Shown: positions 28,375-36,348 of the stretch, piece by piece
Position numbering within the stretch: the stretch's first letter is position 1
How the letters are laid out: every line of letters begins with the position of its first letter
Source of the DNA: Phycisphaerae bacterium
Lineage (GTDB): Bacteria; Planctomycetota; Phycisphaerae; Sedimentisphaerales; UBA12454
NCBI GenBank assembly: GCA_041652575.1
Contig: JBAZHC010000007.1
Coordinates: 1-64,000, forward strand
Length of the DNA: 64,000 bases
Reading direction: 5' to 3'
Position numbers and translations under genes: made by a program
Notes under the pieces: generated by a model
Database searches by the model: none
What the model saw: only the letters and a program-made list of their open reading frames with translations
Told to the model about the DNA's origin: nothing

Positions 28375-29295
28375 ATGGGTAAAAACAGGATATTAATTCT
28401 GGGCGTAACGGCAGGCGGCAAAGGAAAACTGGCCTTTGAGCTGGCTAAAAAGATTGATGCTGAAATTATCAGTATCGACTCGATGAAGGTCTATCGCAGA
28501 ATGGACATAGGCACCGCAAAACCATCAAAAGAAGCCCAAAAACAGATAAAATATCACTTAATAGACATCGTCGAACCGTGCGAATCCTTCAGTGTGGACT
28601 CTTTTCTGTCCCTGACGGAGCAGGCCATAAAAGATATCGAATCAAAAGGCAAATCAGTTGTCGCGGTCGGCGGCACAGCGATGTATGTCAAGGCGCTTCT
28701 GCACGGCATTTTTGACGGTCCGGGGACAGACGAAAATATCCGCCTGAAATTGAAAGAACAAATCGCACAGCTCGGCCTTGCAGAGCTTCATAAAAAACTT
28801 GCGATTATTGACCATGAAGCCGCCAAAAGAATCCATCCAAACGATGAAAAAAGAATCATAAGGGCGTTAGAGGTTTATGAGCTTACGGGAAAACCTATTT
28901 CGAGCTTTCAGCAGCAGTTTTCCGCCGAGCCGAAAGACGACTGGCTCGTTTTAGGCTTGCAAAGAGATAAGGCCGACGCGTCAGGAAGAATTAACGCAAG
29001 GGTAAAAAAAATGATTGAGCTTGGCCTTGTCGACGAGGTAAAAGCATTGCTCGCCGAAGAAAAACCATTAAGTATGCAGGCTCGATGCGCGATAGGGTAC
29101 GCTGAAATTATAAATTATCTCGAAGGCAAAGAAACGCTTGATAAGTCGATAGAACAGATAAAGATAAATACCCGCCGTTTCGCAAAAGCACAGCGTACAT
29201 GGTTTAAGACATTCAGGTTTGTCAACTGGCTCGACGTACAGGAAAACGATATGGTCGAGCAGGTGCTGGAACATGCCCTGCCATATTTAAAATAA
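28375..29295 (+). CDS. miaA: tRNA dimethylallyltransferase MiaA
   Basis: It transfers a dimethylallyl group to A37 of tRNAs that read codons starting with U. The family signatures SIDSMKVYRRMDIGTAKP, HLIDIV, GGTAMYVKALLHG and the late RRFAKAQRTWF are all clear. The P-loop reads GVTAGGKG (10-17): the Ser/Thr that normally follows the Lys is Gly. The length of 306 is normal. Convergent with a tRNA-Ser(UGA) whose 3' end is two bases from the miaA stop. Confidence 0.95.
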   Translation: MGKNRILILGVTAGGKGKLAFELAKKIDAEIISIDSMKVYRRMDIGTAKPSKEAQKQIKYHLIDIVEPCESFSVDSFLSLTEQAIKDIESKGKSVVAVGGTAMYVKALLHGIFDGPGTDENIRLKLKEQIAQLGLAELHKKLAIIDHEAAKRIHPNDEKRIIRALEVYELTGKPISSFQQQFSAEPKDDWLVLGLQRDKADASGRINARVKKMIELGLVDEVKALLAEEKPLSMQARCAIGYAEIINYLEGKETLDKSIEQIKINTRRFAKAQRTWFKTFRFVNWLDVQENDMVEQVLEHALPYLK

Positions 29296-29297
29296 AA

Positions 29298-29382
29298 CGG
29301 AAGGGAGAGGATTCGAACCCCTGGTACGTTTCCGCACAACGGTTTTCAAGACCGCCACCTTAAGCCGCTCGGTCACCCTTCC
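29298..29382 (-). tRNA. tRNA-Ser (anticodon UGA)
   Basis: On the minus strand the acceptor stem GGAAGGG pairs with CCCTTCC. The anticodon loop CTTGAAA gives UGA, a long variable arm follows as expected for serine, and the T arm GGTTCGAATCC is canonical. The discriminator is G, as in tRNA-Ser. CCA is not encoded. Loop positions 36-38 are AAA, the MiaA recognition element. Confidence 0.96.
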
Positions 29383-29459
29383 AGAATGCTATAATTTACC
29401 CTAAAAATGTCCTTTTTGCAAGGAGATTTAAAATGCTGTTTTTCGCCTGTCGGCTCCCA

Positions 29460-31295
29460 TTAATACGAAAGGCCAAAACCATATTCAAAAATAGGGTTCT
29501 CTTTTGCGGCGGCAAGCGGAATTTGTGAAATCGAGCGAGGCCAGGTGAATGAGAGTTTGCCGGTCGGGTTATAATCGCCAAACAAAACATCCGCGACACC
29601 CTGGCCTTCTGTGCCCGGCAGCCAGGCGGCGATAAACGCATCGGCCTGTTTAAGCACATCGTTGATTATCAAAGGTCTGCCGGAAATAAGAATAACAACT
29701 ACCGGCATACCCGCCTTTTTCATATTATTTACCGCTTCGATGTCTTCTTCGGCAAGTACCGGTTCAGGGACATCTCCTTTGCCCTCGGCATAAGGCTTTT
29801 CGCCGATTATAATAATTCCAATATTGGCGTCTTCTGCTCCGATGCCATTTTTTGAAAAAGTAATTTTAGTGTCCGCTGAAACAGTATTTTTAATCGCCTG
29901 TAAAATCGTAGTACCGCCGGTGGTTACCTTTCCGCTTTCGCCCTGCCATTCAACCGTCCAGCCGCCGCATTGGTTGCCGATATCATCCGCAATCTTTCCA
30001 CCGATGTGGATGCGAGCAATTTTCTTTGAAATCGGCAGAACGCCTTTGTCGTTCTTAAGCAGAACAAGTGATTCCCTAACAGCCTGTCTTGCAACCTCTC
30101 TATGTTCGGACGAACCAAATTGCTTATGTAAATTTCTATCGGCAAAAACTGATTTGTTTTTGTCCATAAGTCCCATCGCAAATTTCACTCGCAGGATTCG
30201 AGTTACCGCATCGTCGATACGAGACATCGGAACTTTACCTTCTTCGACTAATTCCTTAAGTGCTGTAAAAAACTCGCGGTAACTTTTAGGCTCCATAGCC
30301 ATATCCATACCGGCGTTGATTGATATTTTAATCGCTGTTTTATAATCAGGGTCTATCTGCTCAATTGCCTTATAGTCGGAAATTAAAAATCCTTCAAACC
30401 CCAGTTCCTGCTTCAATATTTCCGTAAGCAGTCGTTTGCTTGCGGAGCATTTTACGCCATTGAAGCTGCTGTATGAAGGCATAATGGAACCGACGCCTGC
30501 TTTAACAGCCGCGACATAAGGCGAAAGAAAAAGTTTTCGCAGCGTTGCTTCATCGATACGTGTATCCCCCTGATCGAGCATTTTAGTTCTTTTTGACGAG
30601 CCGAATGTCGTTCCGCCGTCACCTATATAATGTTTTGCGCAGGCCAAAACAGAAAGGGGATTATGCAAATCAGAACCCTGATAACCGCGAACAGCCGCCT
30701 GACCAAGTAAAGCCGCAAGTTCGGAGTTTTCAGAAAATCCCTCGTACGTCCTGCCCCATCGGATATCCTGCGGCACGGTTATGCACGGAGAAAATGTCCA
30801 GTTTATGCCGGTAGCGCGAACTTCAACAGCAGTAATCCCGGCGATTTTTTCAACAAGATTCGCATCTCTCGTACAGCCCAGACCTATATTGTGAGGAAAA
30901 ATCACGGCACTCAATACATTATTATGTCCGTGAAGCGCATCGACGCCGTAAAGAAGCGGAATGCCGAGCCGGGTTTTCAGGGCGTGTTTCTGATAATTGT
31001 CATAGAGGTCTGTCCATTCTGCAAGGCCGTTGCCGTTTTCAGGGTCGGAATTGCCGCCGCTGAGAACAGAGCCGAGATAATACGTCTCTATATCTGTTAT
31101 ATCTCTAAGCCCTCCGTGTTCGGCCTGAGTCATTTGGCCGATTTTTTCTTCCAAAGTCATCTTTGAAAGCAAGTCTTTGACCTGCGGGTCATAAGAAGAC
31201 AAACGCATATTTGTACCGGGCTCTGCCATAGATTTATTTGATATAATACATAACAGAATTACGATACAACAGAAAACAGAAAAATATTTTTTCAT
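29460..31295 (-). CDS. Secreted GH3 beta-glucosidase
   Basis: A signal peptide (about 1-25) precedes a GH3 TIM barrel with nucleophile Asp307 (GFLISDYKAI), the substrate motif QDIRWGRTYEGFSE and KHYIGDG. The second alpha/beta domain contains EKPYAEGKGD and LVLLKND. The protein ends at PIFEYGFGLSY, the common end of the two-domain GH3 type, so 611 residues is complete with no FN3 tail. It probably releases glucose from beta-linked gluco-oligosaccharides in the periplasm or outside. GGAGAGG precedes the ATG; rsmH lies 41 bp upstream on the same strand. It lies outside the alpha-glucan island. Confidence 0.92.
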   Translation of the reverse strand: MKKYFSVFCCIVILLCIISNKSMAEPGTNMRLSSYDPQVKDLLSKMTLEEKIGQMTQAEHGGLRDITDIETYYLGSVLSGGNSDPENGNGLAEWTDLYDNYQKHALKTRLGIPLLYGVDALHGHNNVLSAVIFPHNIGLGCTRDANLVEKIAGITAVEVRATGINWTFSPCITVPQDIRWGRTYEGFSENSELAALLGQAAVRGYQGSDLHNPLSVLACAKHYIGDGGTTFGSSKRTKMLDQGDTRIDEATLRKLFLSPYVAAVKAGVGSIMPSYSSFNGVKCSASKRLLTEILKQELGFEGFLISDYKAIEQIDPDYKTAIKISINAGMDMAMEPKSYREFFTALKELVEEGKVPMSRIDDAVTRILRVKFAMGLMDKNKSVFADRNLHKQFGSSEHREVARQAVRESLVLLKNDKGVLPISKKIARIHIGGKIADDIGNQCGGWTVEWQGESGKVTTGGTTILQAIKNTVSADTKITFSKNGIGAEDANIGIIIIGEKPYAEGKGDVPEPVLAEEDIEAVNNMKKAGMPVVVILISGRPLIINDVLKQADAFIAAWLPGTEGQGVADVLFGDYNPTGKLSFTWPRSISQIPLAAAKENPIFEYGFGLSY

Positions 31296-31336
31296 TTAAC
31301 CTCTCCATTCTTAAATTATTTTCTCCTGATTGTAAA

Positions 31337-32434
31337 TTACTTACCATTATCTTTTACCGCCCAGCGGAATTTGGCCGATGAGCAGCGAGGATTCGAGGCT
31401 ATTTCCCTGATTCGCGGCACAATCGCATTTTGCGATATGGACTGATATATGCCATTTTCAACGCCGTCACGAAACGACTGTTTAACAAGGCGGTCTTCAC
31501 CGCTATGAAAACTTATTATACCGATTCTGCCGCCCGGCCGCAGGCAGTATGGAGCAAGTCTCAAAAGTTCTTTAAGAGAACCGAGTTCATCGTTGACTAA
31601 TATACGCAGAGCCTGAAATGTGCGGGCAGCAGGATGCAGTGAGCCGAATTTAGAGCTTCGCTGCTTTTTTTTCCAGCTGTTCACCGTTAAGCCCTTGACC
31701 GCGAAAACCAGCCGGACAAGCTGCGAGACCTGTGTAATCGGCTGCACACCGCGCTGGGCAACAATCATTCGGGCAATTTCCTGGTAATCCGGCTCATCGG
31801 ACAGTTCCCAAAGGGCTTTGGCCAGTTCATCTTCGGAAAGACTTTTAAGCAAATCCGCGCCGCTGCGCTTTAGCCTGTCGTCCATCCGCATATCGAGCGG
31901 GCCTTCATTTTTATAGCTTATGCCGCGGTCTGGATTATCTATCTGCATACTCGAAACGCCGAGGTCGGCAAAAATAACGTCATAGCCGTCCAGTTTTTCT
32001 TCTTTCAGGGCCTTGGCAATACCGGCAAAGTTGCTGTGATGAAAACTAACAGGTACTTTCTCTTTGGCCAGTCTTTGGCGTGTGCGTTCGAGTTCGGCGC
32101 CATCAACATCGAAGGCAATCAGCTTTCCAGTCGGGCCTATACGTTTGATAAATTCCAATGAATGGCCGCCGTAGCCAACGGTGCAGTCCGCGACAACCTG
32201 GCCGGGGCTGGGTTTCAGGCAGCCTAAAACTTCCTCTATCAGGACGGGAACATGAGTACCGGCAGGCGTTTTCCCTTTTGCACGCAAGTGAGCTTTTAAA
32301 TCCGGATGGGCCGAGATGTTATGTTCCTTATATTTTTGCCGATAATTCTTCGGGTGGGTGCCGCTGTATCTGGGGCGTCGGCGGCGTTCAGGTAACGATT
32401 GCTCCTCATTTCCGGATTGTTCAAATGCACTCAT
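31337..32434 (-). CDS. rsmH: 16S rRNA (cytosine(1402)-N4)-methyltransferase RsmH
   Basis: SAM-binding DCTVGYGGHS, ADLGVSSMQIDNPDRGISY and the C-terminal SFHSGEDRLVKQ identify RsmH (MraW). The start at 32434 has GGAG six bases upstream; a TTG at 32449 is rejected. About 60 residues of charged, basic sequence precede the HVPVLIEEVL core, longer than the usual N-terminus. The usual neighbours mraZ, ftsL, ftsI and mur genes are absent, which agrees with the loss of FtsZ-based division genes known for planctomycetes. Confidence 0.94.
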   Translation of the reverse strand: MSAFEQSGNEEQSLPERRRRPRYSGTHPKNYRQKYKEHNISAHPDLKAHLRAKGKTPAGTHVPVLIEEVLGCLKPSPGQVVADCTVGYGGHSLEFIKRIGPTGKLIAFDVDGAELERTRQRLAKEKVPVSFHHSNFAGIAKALKEEKLDGYDVIFADLGVSSMQIDNPDRGISYKNEGPLDMRMDDRLKRSGADLLKSLSEDELAKALWELSDEPDYQEIARMIVAQRGVQPITQVSQLVRLVFAVKGLTVNSWKKKQRSSKFGSLHPAARTFQALRILVNDELGSLKELLRLAPYCLRPGGRIGIISFHSGEDRLVKQSFRDGVENGIYQSISQNAIVPRIREIASNPRCSSAKFRWAVKDNGK

Positions 32435-32618
32435 ACAAACTCCAGACAAATCAGGGGCTTACACGCCCCTTCCAGACAAAACTATTACTTGCTTATTTTA
32501 AATGACTTATATAAAATCCCGAGTCTGCTGTCAAAGATTAAAATCTGCGATCAGTGTAATCTATTTATTGAAAGTCATTTTACCTTTTCTTTTATGATAT
32601 TACATCAAGAACCTGTTT

Positions 32619-33851
32619 ATGAATAAATTTATTGCGATACAAATTGACCGGTGGAGCAAACTTCTTGAAAAACATGAAGTGATATATATTATTTTCCTGG
32701 CTCTTCTTGCGGCAATACCTGCCTTATCAACAGATATGTATCTTGCTGCAATACCCTTTCTGGCAAAAATATGGAATGCAGGCGAAAATATAGTTAGCCT
32801 TTCTCTTGTCCTGTGGTTCGCAAGTTTCAGCATATTCCTTCTAATCTGCGGACCGATATCGGACAGGTTCGGCAGAAAGCCTGTACTGCTTGTTGGCTTA
32901 GGAGTTTTCATTGCCGCAAGTTTCCTCTGCGCAACAGCGGCAGACGTATGGCAGTTGATAATTTACAGAATTTTCCAGGGCGCTTCGGCGGCGGCTCCTT
33001 CATCAATGTGCATGGCTATTTGCAGAGACCGATACGAAGGTGAAAAAAGAAAACGCGCACTTGCATACATCGGAATTATTCTTGCCGTTGCGCCGATGAT
33101 TGCTCCCACGATAGGAGGAATACTTTTAAAATTCAGCAGTTGGCGATTTATATTCCTGACTCAGGGCGTACTGGTACTGATAACATGGCTGCTGTCATTC
33201 GGCTATCAGGAGACCGCCGGTGAGAAGATAAAAGGCGGCATCTTTAATATGTTCAGCAGATATATAACTCTTTTTCAAAACACAAGTTACATGCTGGCTA
33301 ATACAACTATGGGACTCCTTGCGGGGCCATTTTTTGGATTTATCGCTTTTTCCTCAATAGTCTATATTCAAATCTATCATTTGTCGTCTATGTCTTTCGG
33401 CTTACTGTTCGGCTTGAATGGTTTAATGTCAATGCTCGGAGCCTTTTCCTGCACACGGCTAATGAAAAAATATTCAGATATTCAATTATTAACGACCAGC
33501 ATAATCGGTTGTATTCTGGCCGCATTGGGGCTTATCGCATTTGGCGGCGTAAATTATTTTGCCTTTGCAGGATTCATAAGCCTTTTCACCTTTTGCTGCA
33601 GTCTGAGCCGACCGCTGAGTAATCATCTTATACTGTGGCAGGTAAACCATGATATAGGAACTGCATCTTCTTTCATCGTATTCTATCAGTTTATAGTCGG
33701 CGCGACTTGTATGTGGATAGCTACTGCCGGATGGAAAAACCCGATTTTTGCATTTAGCATACTTGCCTTCATTTTTCCGCTTGTTGTATTGATAATCTGG
33801 CCGTTTTTGCTAAAGATTACTGGCAATAATAAACCGCAGCTCTTAGGTTAA
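32619..33851 (+). CDS. MFS exporter, Bcr/CflA drug-resistance family
   Basis: Twelve hydrophobic segments in 410 residues. The family marks are STDMYLAAIPFLA in helix 1, GPISDRFGRKPVLL between helices 2 and 3, and IAPTIGGILLKFSSWR after helix 5. It probably exports small toxic compounds by proton antiport; the substrate is unknown. It is divergent from rsmH. Its stop codon abuts the left copy of the island repeat. Confidence 0.88.
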   Translation: MNKFIAIQIDRWSKLLEKHEVIYIIFLALLAAIPALSTDMYLAAIPFLAKIWNAGENIVSLSLVLWFASFSIFLLICGPISDRFGRKPVLLVGLGVFIAASFLCATAADVWQLIIYRIFQGASAAAPSSMCMAICRDRYEGEKRKRALAYIGIILAVAPMIAPTIGGILLKFSSWRFIFLTQGVLVLITWLLSFGYQETAGEKIKGGIFNMFSRYITLFQNTSYMLANTTMGLLAGPFFGFIAFSSIVYIQIYHLSSMSFGLLFGLNGLMSMLGAFSCTRLMKKYSDIQLLTTSIIGCILAALGLIAFGGVNYFAFAGFISLFTFCCSLSRPLSNHLILWQVNHDIGTASSFIVFYQFIVGATCMWIATAGWKNPIFAFSILAFIFPLVVLIIWPFLLKITGNNKPQLLG

Positions 33852-33973
33852 AATCATCTTAATGATTGTCGGTGTTGTCGGTATCCAGAAGAGTTGTATT
33901 TCTTTAAGTATTTATTAAATAAAAACTTAAGGTATGTCGCCCATCTAAATAGTGACACGCTAAAATTAAGGTG
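33851..33973. repeat. Direct repeat, left copy (flank of the alpha-glucan island)
   Basis: Ungapped hand alignment with 58749-58871 gives about 98 of 123 identical bases in the same orientation. The block TTAATGATTGTCGGTGTTG is identical. Both copies contain a hairpin at matching places (here 33904-33930, one mismatch) and a conserved AAATAGYGACACRCTAAAA end. It could be an insertion-sequence end, a MITE or a structured intergenic element. Confidence 0.75.
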
Positions 33974-34107
33974 TTACCACTCAAACGAATTGTTGAAATG
34001 ATTAGTACATTCTAGCTTAATATATAATTACGGACTAGCTTTCGGGGAGCAGACCACCGATGCCTTGGAAATGGCGGTTGAAATCGCACGAAAACGAGTG
34101 TTTCACA
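33974..34107 (+). other. Intergenic stretch, possible mobile-element relic
   Basis: No intact gene. A short open stretch (34002-34127) reads GEQTTDALEMAVEIARKR, faintly like an IS3/IS481-type integrase helix, but it is too short to assign. It lies right beside the left repeat. Confidence 0.2.
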
Positions 34108-36309
34108 TTAAATATGGATGTTATTGACAATTTTTACCTTTGCCTTATTTTGGGTTATTTCTATAGTGAACTTTTTACCCTTAACCCGGATGTTAAACTT
34201 CATTCTCTTCCATTTTTTCGGTAATTTGGGTTTAACTAACGGGGTATCATTACTGATTTCAAGCCCGGCAAAACCGAATATAGCCGCCAGCCATGTTCCT
34301 CCATTTGCAGCCGGGTGCGTTCCGCCGATATATAATGTTCCGACATATTGTTTATATTTGCCATCAAGGTCAATTGTAGCTGTTTTCATAAAATATTTAT
34401 ACGCCCATTCAATCTTCCCCAAATGGGCGGCGAGCATCGAATACATACAAGTACTCAAACTCGAACCGTGTTCCGTTCTTTGCTCATAATACTCCCAATT
34501 AGCTTTTTTTATCTTATTCGAATACTCTTCTTTAAATTGATTTAACAGCAGGACAACATCAGCCTGTTTAATTATCTGTGTAGTTGTTGCCAGCCCATTA
34601 GGTCCGCCAAGATACTCATTAGGCTTGATAATCCTTGATTTTAAGTGCTTTAAACTTATATCTTCCAGTTTAAGATAGCTATCGAACTGTTCTATGATAC
34701 TATTTTTCTGCAATGGACGAGGAATATATAAGTTCTGCTGTAAATCTTCTATTTTCTCGATATCATCCTGGAAATTAATCCGATTTATTAAATTTTTATA
34801 AGCTTTGTTATATTTATTTTTTAATAAATCAATGGTTTCAAGTGCCACATCAATTGTATATTTGACCATTCGGTTGGTATATGGATTATTATTTACTCTC
34901 TCGTGGTGCTCGTCCGGAGTGGTTACATCGAGGATTTCGTAACGGTTTTTATCTTTTTTAAAATAAGCATACGAATAATAAAAACGGGCACATTCGAGTA
35001 TAACTTCGGCTCCTCCGTCAACTAATATTTTTTCGTCTCCTGTTGCCTTATAGTACTCCCAGATACCATAAACCACATCGGCACTGATATGTACCTGTTT
35101 ATCTCTAAAATAAGTTCTGATAGGCCTGCCGGTAAAAACATCTGTTACATTAAAATGCGTGCAGGCTTCTTTCCCATCATCCTGGCTTTCCCATGCATAA
35201 AAAGCGCCTTTGTATCCATACTCCCTGGCCTTTTGCCTGGCCCCCTGCAAAGAATTGATTCTATATTTTACAAGATTTCGGGCAATTTCAGGGAAATTAT
35301 ATATAAAAAACGGCAGCATATATAATTCAGTGTCCCAGAAGATAGCGCCTTTATAGACCTGCGAGGAAAGCCCTCTTGCCGGTATTGATATCTTATCTGA
35401 ATGAACAGGTGCCACGGCCAACAGGTGGTATATACTGAATCTTAAGGCAAACTGCGCCTTTTGATCACCATCTATTATAACATCGGCATCTTCCCATCTT
35501 TTGTGCCAGAGAGTACAATGGTTTCCTAATAATTTGTCATAACCCTGTTCAAAAGAATTCCCCAGCGTTTTATAGCAGGCCGCCGCGGGGTCAGGGACAC
35601 TATCGTTTGTAGTAAAGATTGAAACATATTTTGTAAATGTATATTTCTCCCCTGCTTCAGCTTTGAATTCGATTAATCGTGTTATTGCATGTTTATTTTT
35701 ATTTATTTTCTGTTTTCCGAAACTTATGTCAATTCCTTCAACAGCGGTAATTGTATGCTTCAGCTCATTTGTGACAGATTCCAAAATCAAATAATTATCT
35801 TTAAAGCGAGGGGAGAGATTTTTCAAATGCGGGCCATTAATATCCCAGACATCGCCGTCAATTCCGGTTTCAATCGTAATTTCACATTCCTTCAACGAAC
35901 TGATGGAATATTTCATACACATCAGATGCAAATCATGCAGCGATACGAAACGCTGGGATGTTATGATTATTTGATTATGGTCAACTCTAAAAACAGTTTC
36001 TCTTTTGTGAACAGCATTTTTAAAGTCAAGAGTCTGCGTATGATCTTTTACAATACTGTCGCGAACGGTAAGAGGCTTTCCATTGCAATATACCTTAACG
36101 TAAAGGCAATTCGGTGCATTTACAGGTTCTCGCCATTTATCTTTGAACTGATCATAAATTCCGGTTAACGTACAGGCGGCATGCTGATGTTTTGTGTACT
36201 CTTCAAGAGTACCGCGATAACCCATATAACCATTTGCGAGCAAATAATTATTCCCGCAAAGTTCTATCTGCTCCCTGTTGTATTTATGATTTTTTAAAAT
36301 CCACTGCAT
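34108..36309 (-). CDS. GH65 glycoside phosphorylase (second of pair)
   Basis: There is no signal peptide, so it is cytoplasmic. GH65 layout: N-terminal beta-sandwich (about 1-265), (alpha/alpha)6 catalytic domain (about 310-660) and a small C-terminal beta domain. The likely general acid is Glu467 in TTPDEHHERVNNNPYTN; ARGLSSQVYKGAIFWDTE and the Gly-rich GTLYIGGTHPAANGGTW near 680 are the substrate and phosphate-site motifs. GH65 members phosphorolyse maltose, kojibiose, nigerose or trehalose to beta-glucose-1-phosphate. Which disaccharide cannot be read from motifs. Last gene of the importer operon, 39 bp after its paralogue, from which it has diverged strongly. Confidence 0.88.
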   Translation of the reverse strand: MQWILKNHKYNREQIELCGNNYLLANGYMGYRGTLEEYTKHQHAACTLTGIYDQFKDKWREPVNAPNCLYVKVYCNGKPLTVRDSIVKDHTQTLDFKNAVHKRETVFRVDHNQIIITSQRFVSLHDLHLMCMKYSISSLKECEITIETGIDGDVWDINGPHLKNLSPRFKDNYLILESVTNELKHTITAVEGIDISFGKQKINKNKHAITRLIEFKAEAGEKYTFTKYVSIFTTNDSVPDPAAACYKTLGNSFEQGYDKLLGNHCTLWHKRWEDADVIIDGDQKAQFALRFSIYHLLAVAPVHSDKISIPARGLSSQVYKGAIFWDTELYMLPFFIYNFPEIARNLVKYRINSLQGARQKAREYGYKGAFYAWESQDDGKEACTHFNVTDVFTGRPIRTYFRDKQVHISADVVYGIWEYYKATGDEKILVDGGAEVILECARFYYSYAYFKKDKNRYEILDVTTPDEHHERVNNNPYTNRMVKYTIDVALETIDLLKNKYNKAYKNLINRINFQDDIEKIEDLQQNLYIPRPLQKNSIIEQFDSYLKLEDISLKHLKSRIIKPNEYLGGPNGLATTTQIIKQADVVLLLNQFKEEYSNKIKKANWEYYEQRTEHGSSLSTCMYSMLAAHLGKIEWAYKYFMKTATIDLDGKYKQYVGTLYIGGTHPAANGGTWLAAIFGFAGLEISNDTPLVKPKLPKKWKRMKFNIRVKGKKFTIEITQNKAKVKIVNNIHI

Positions 36310-36348
36310 AATAATTACTTTCTGATATTCGGTATTCCGAATTTTTCA

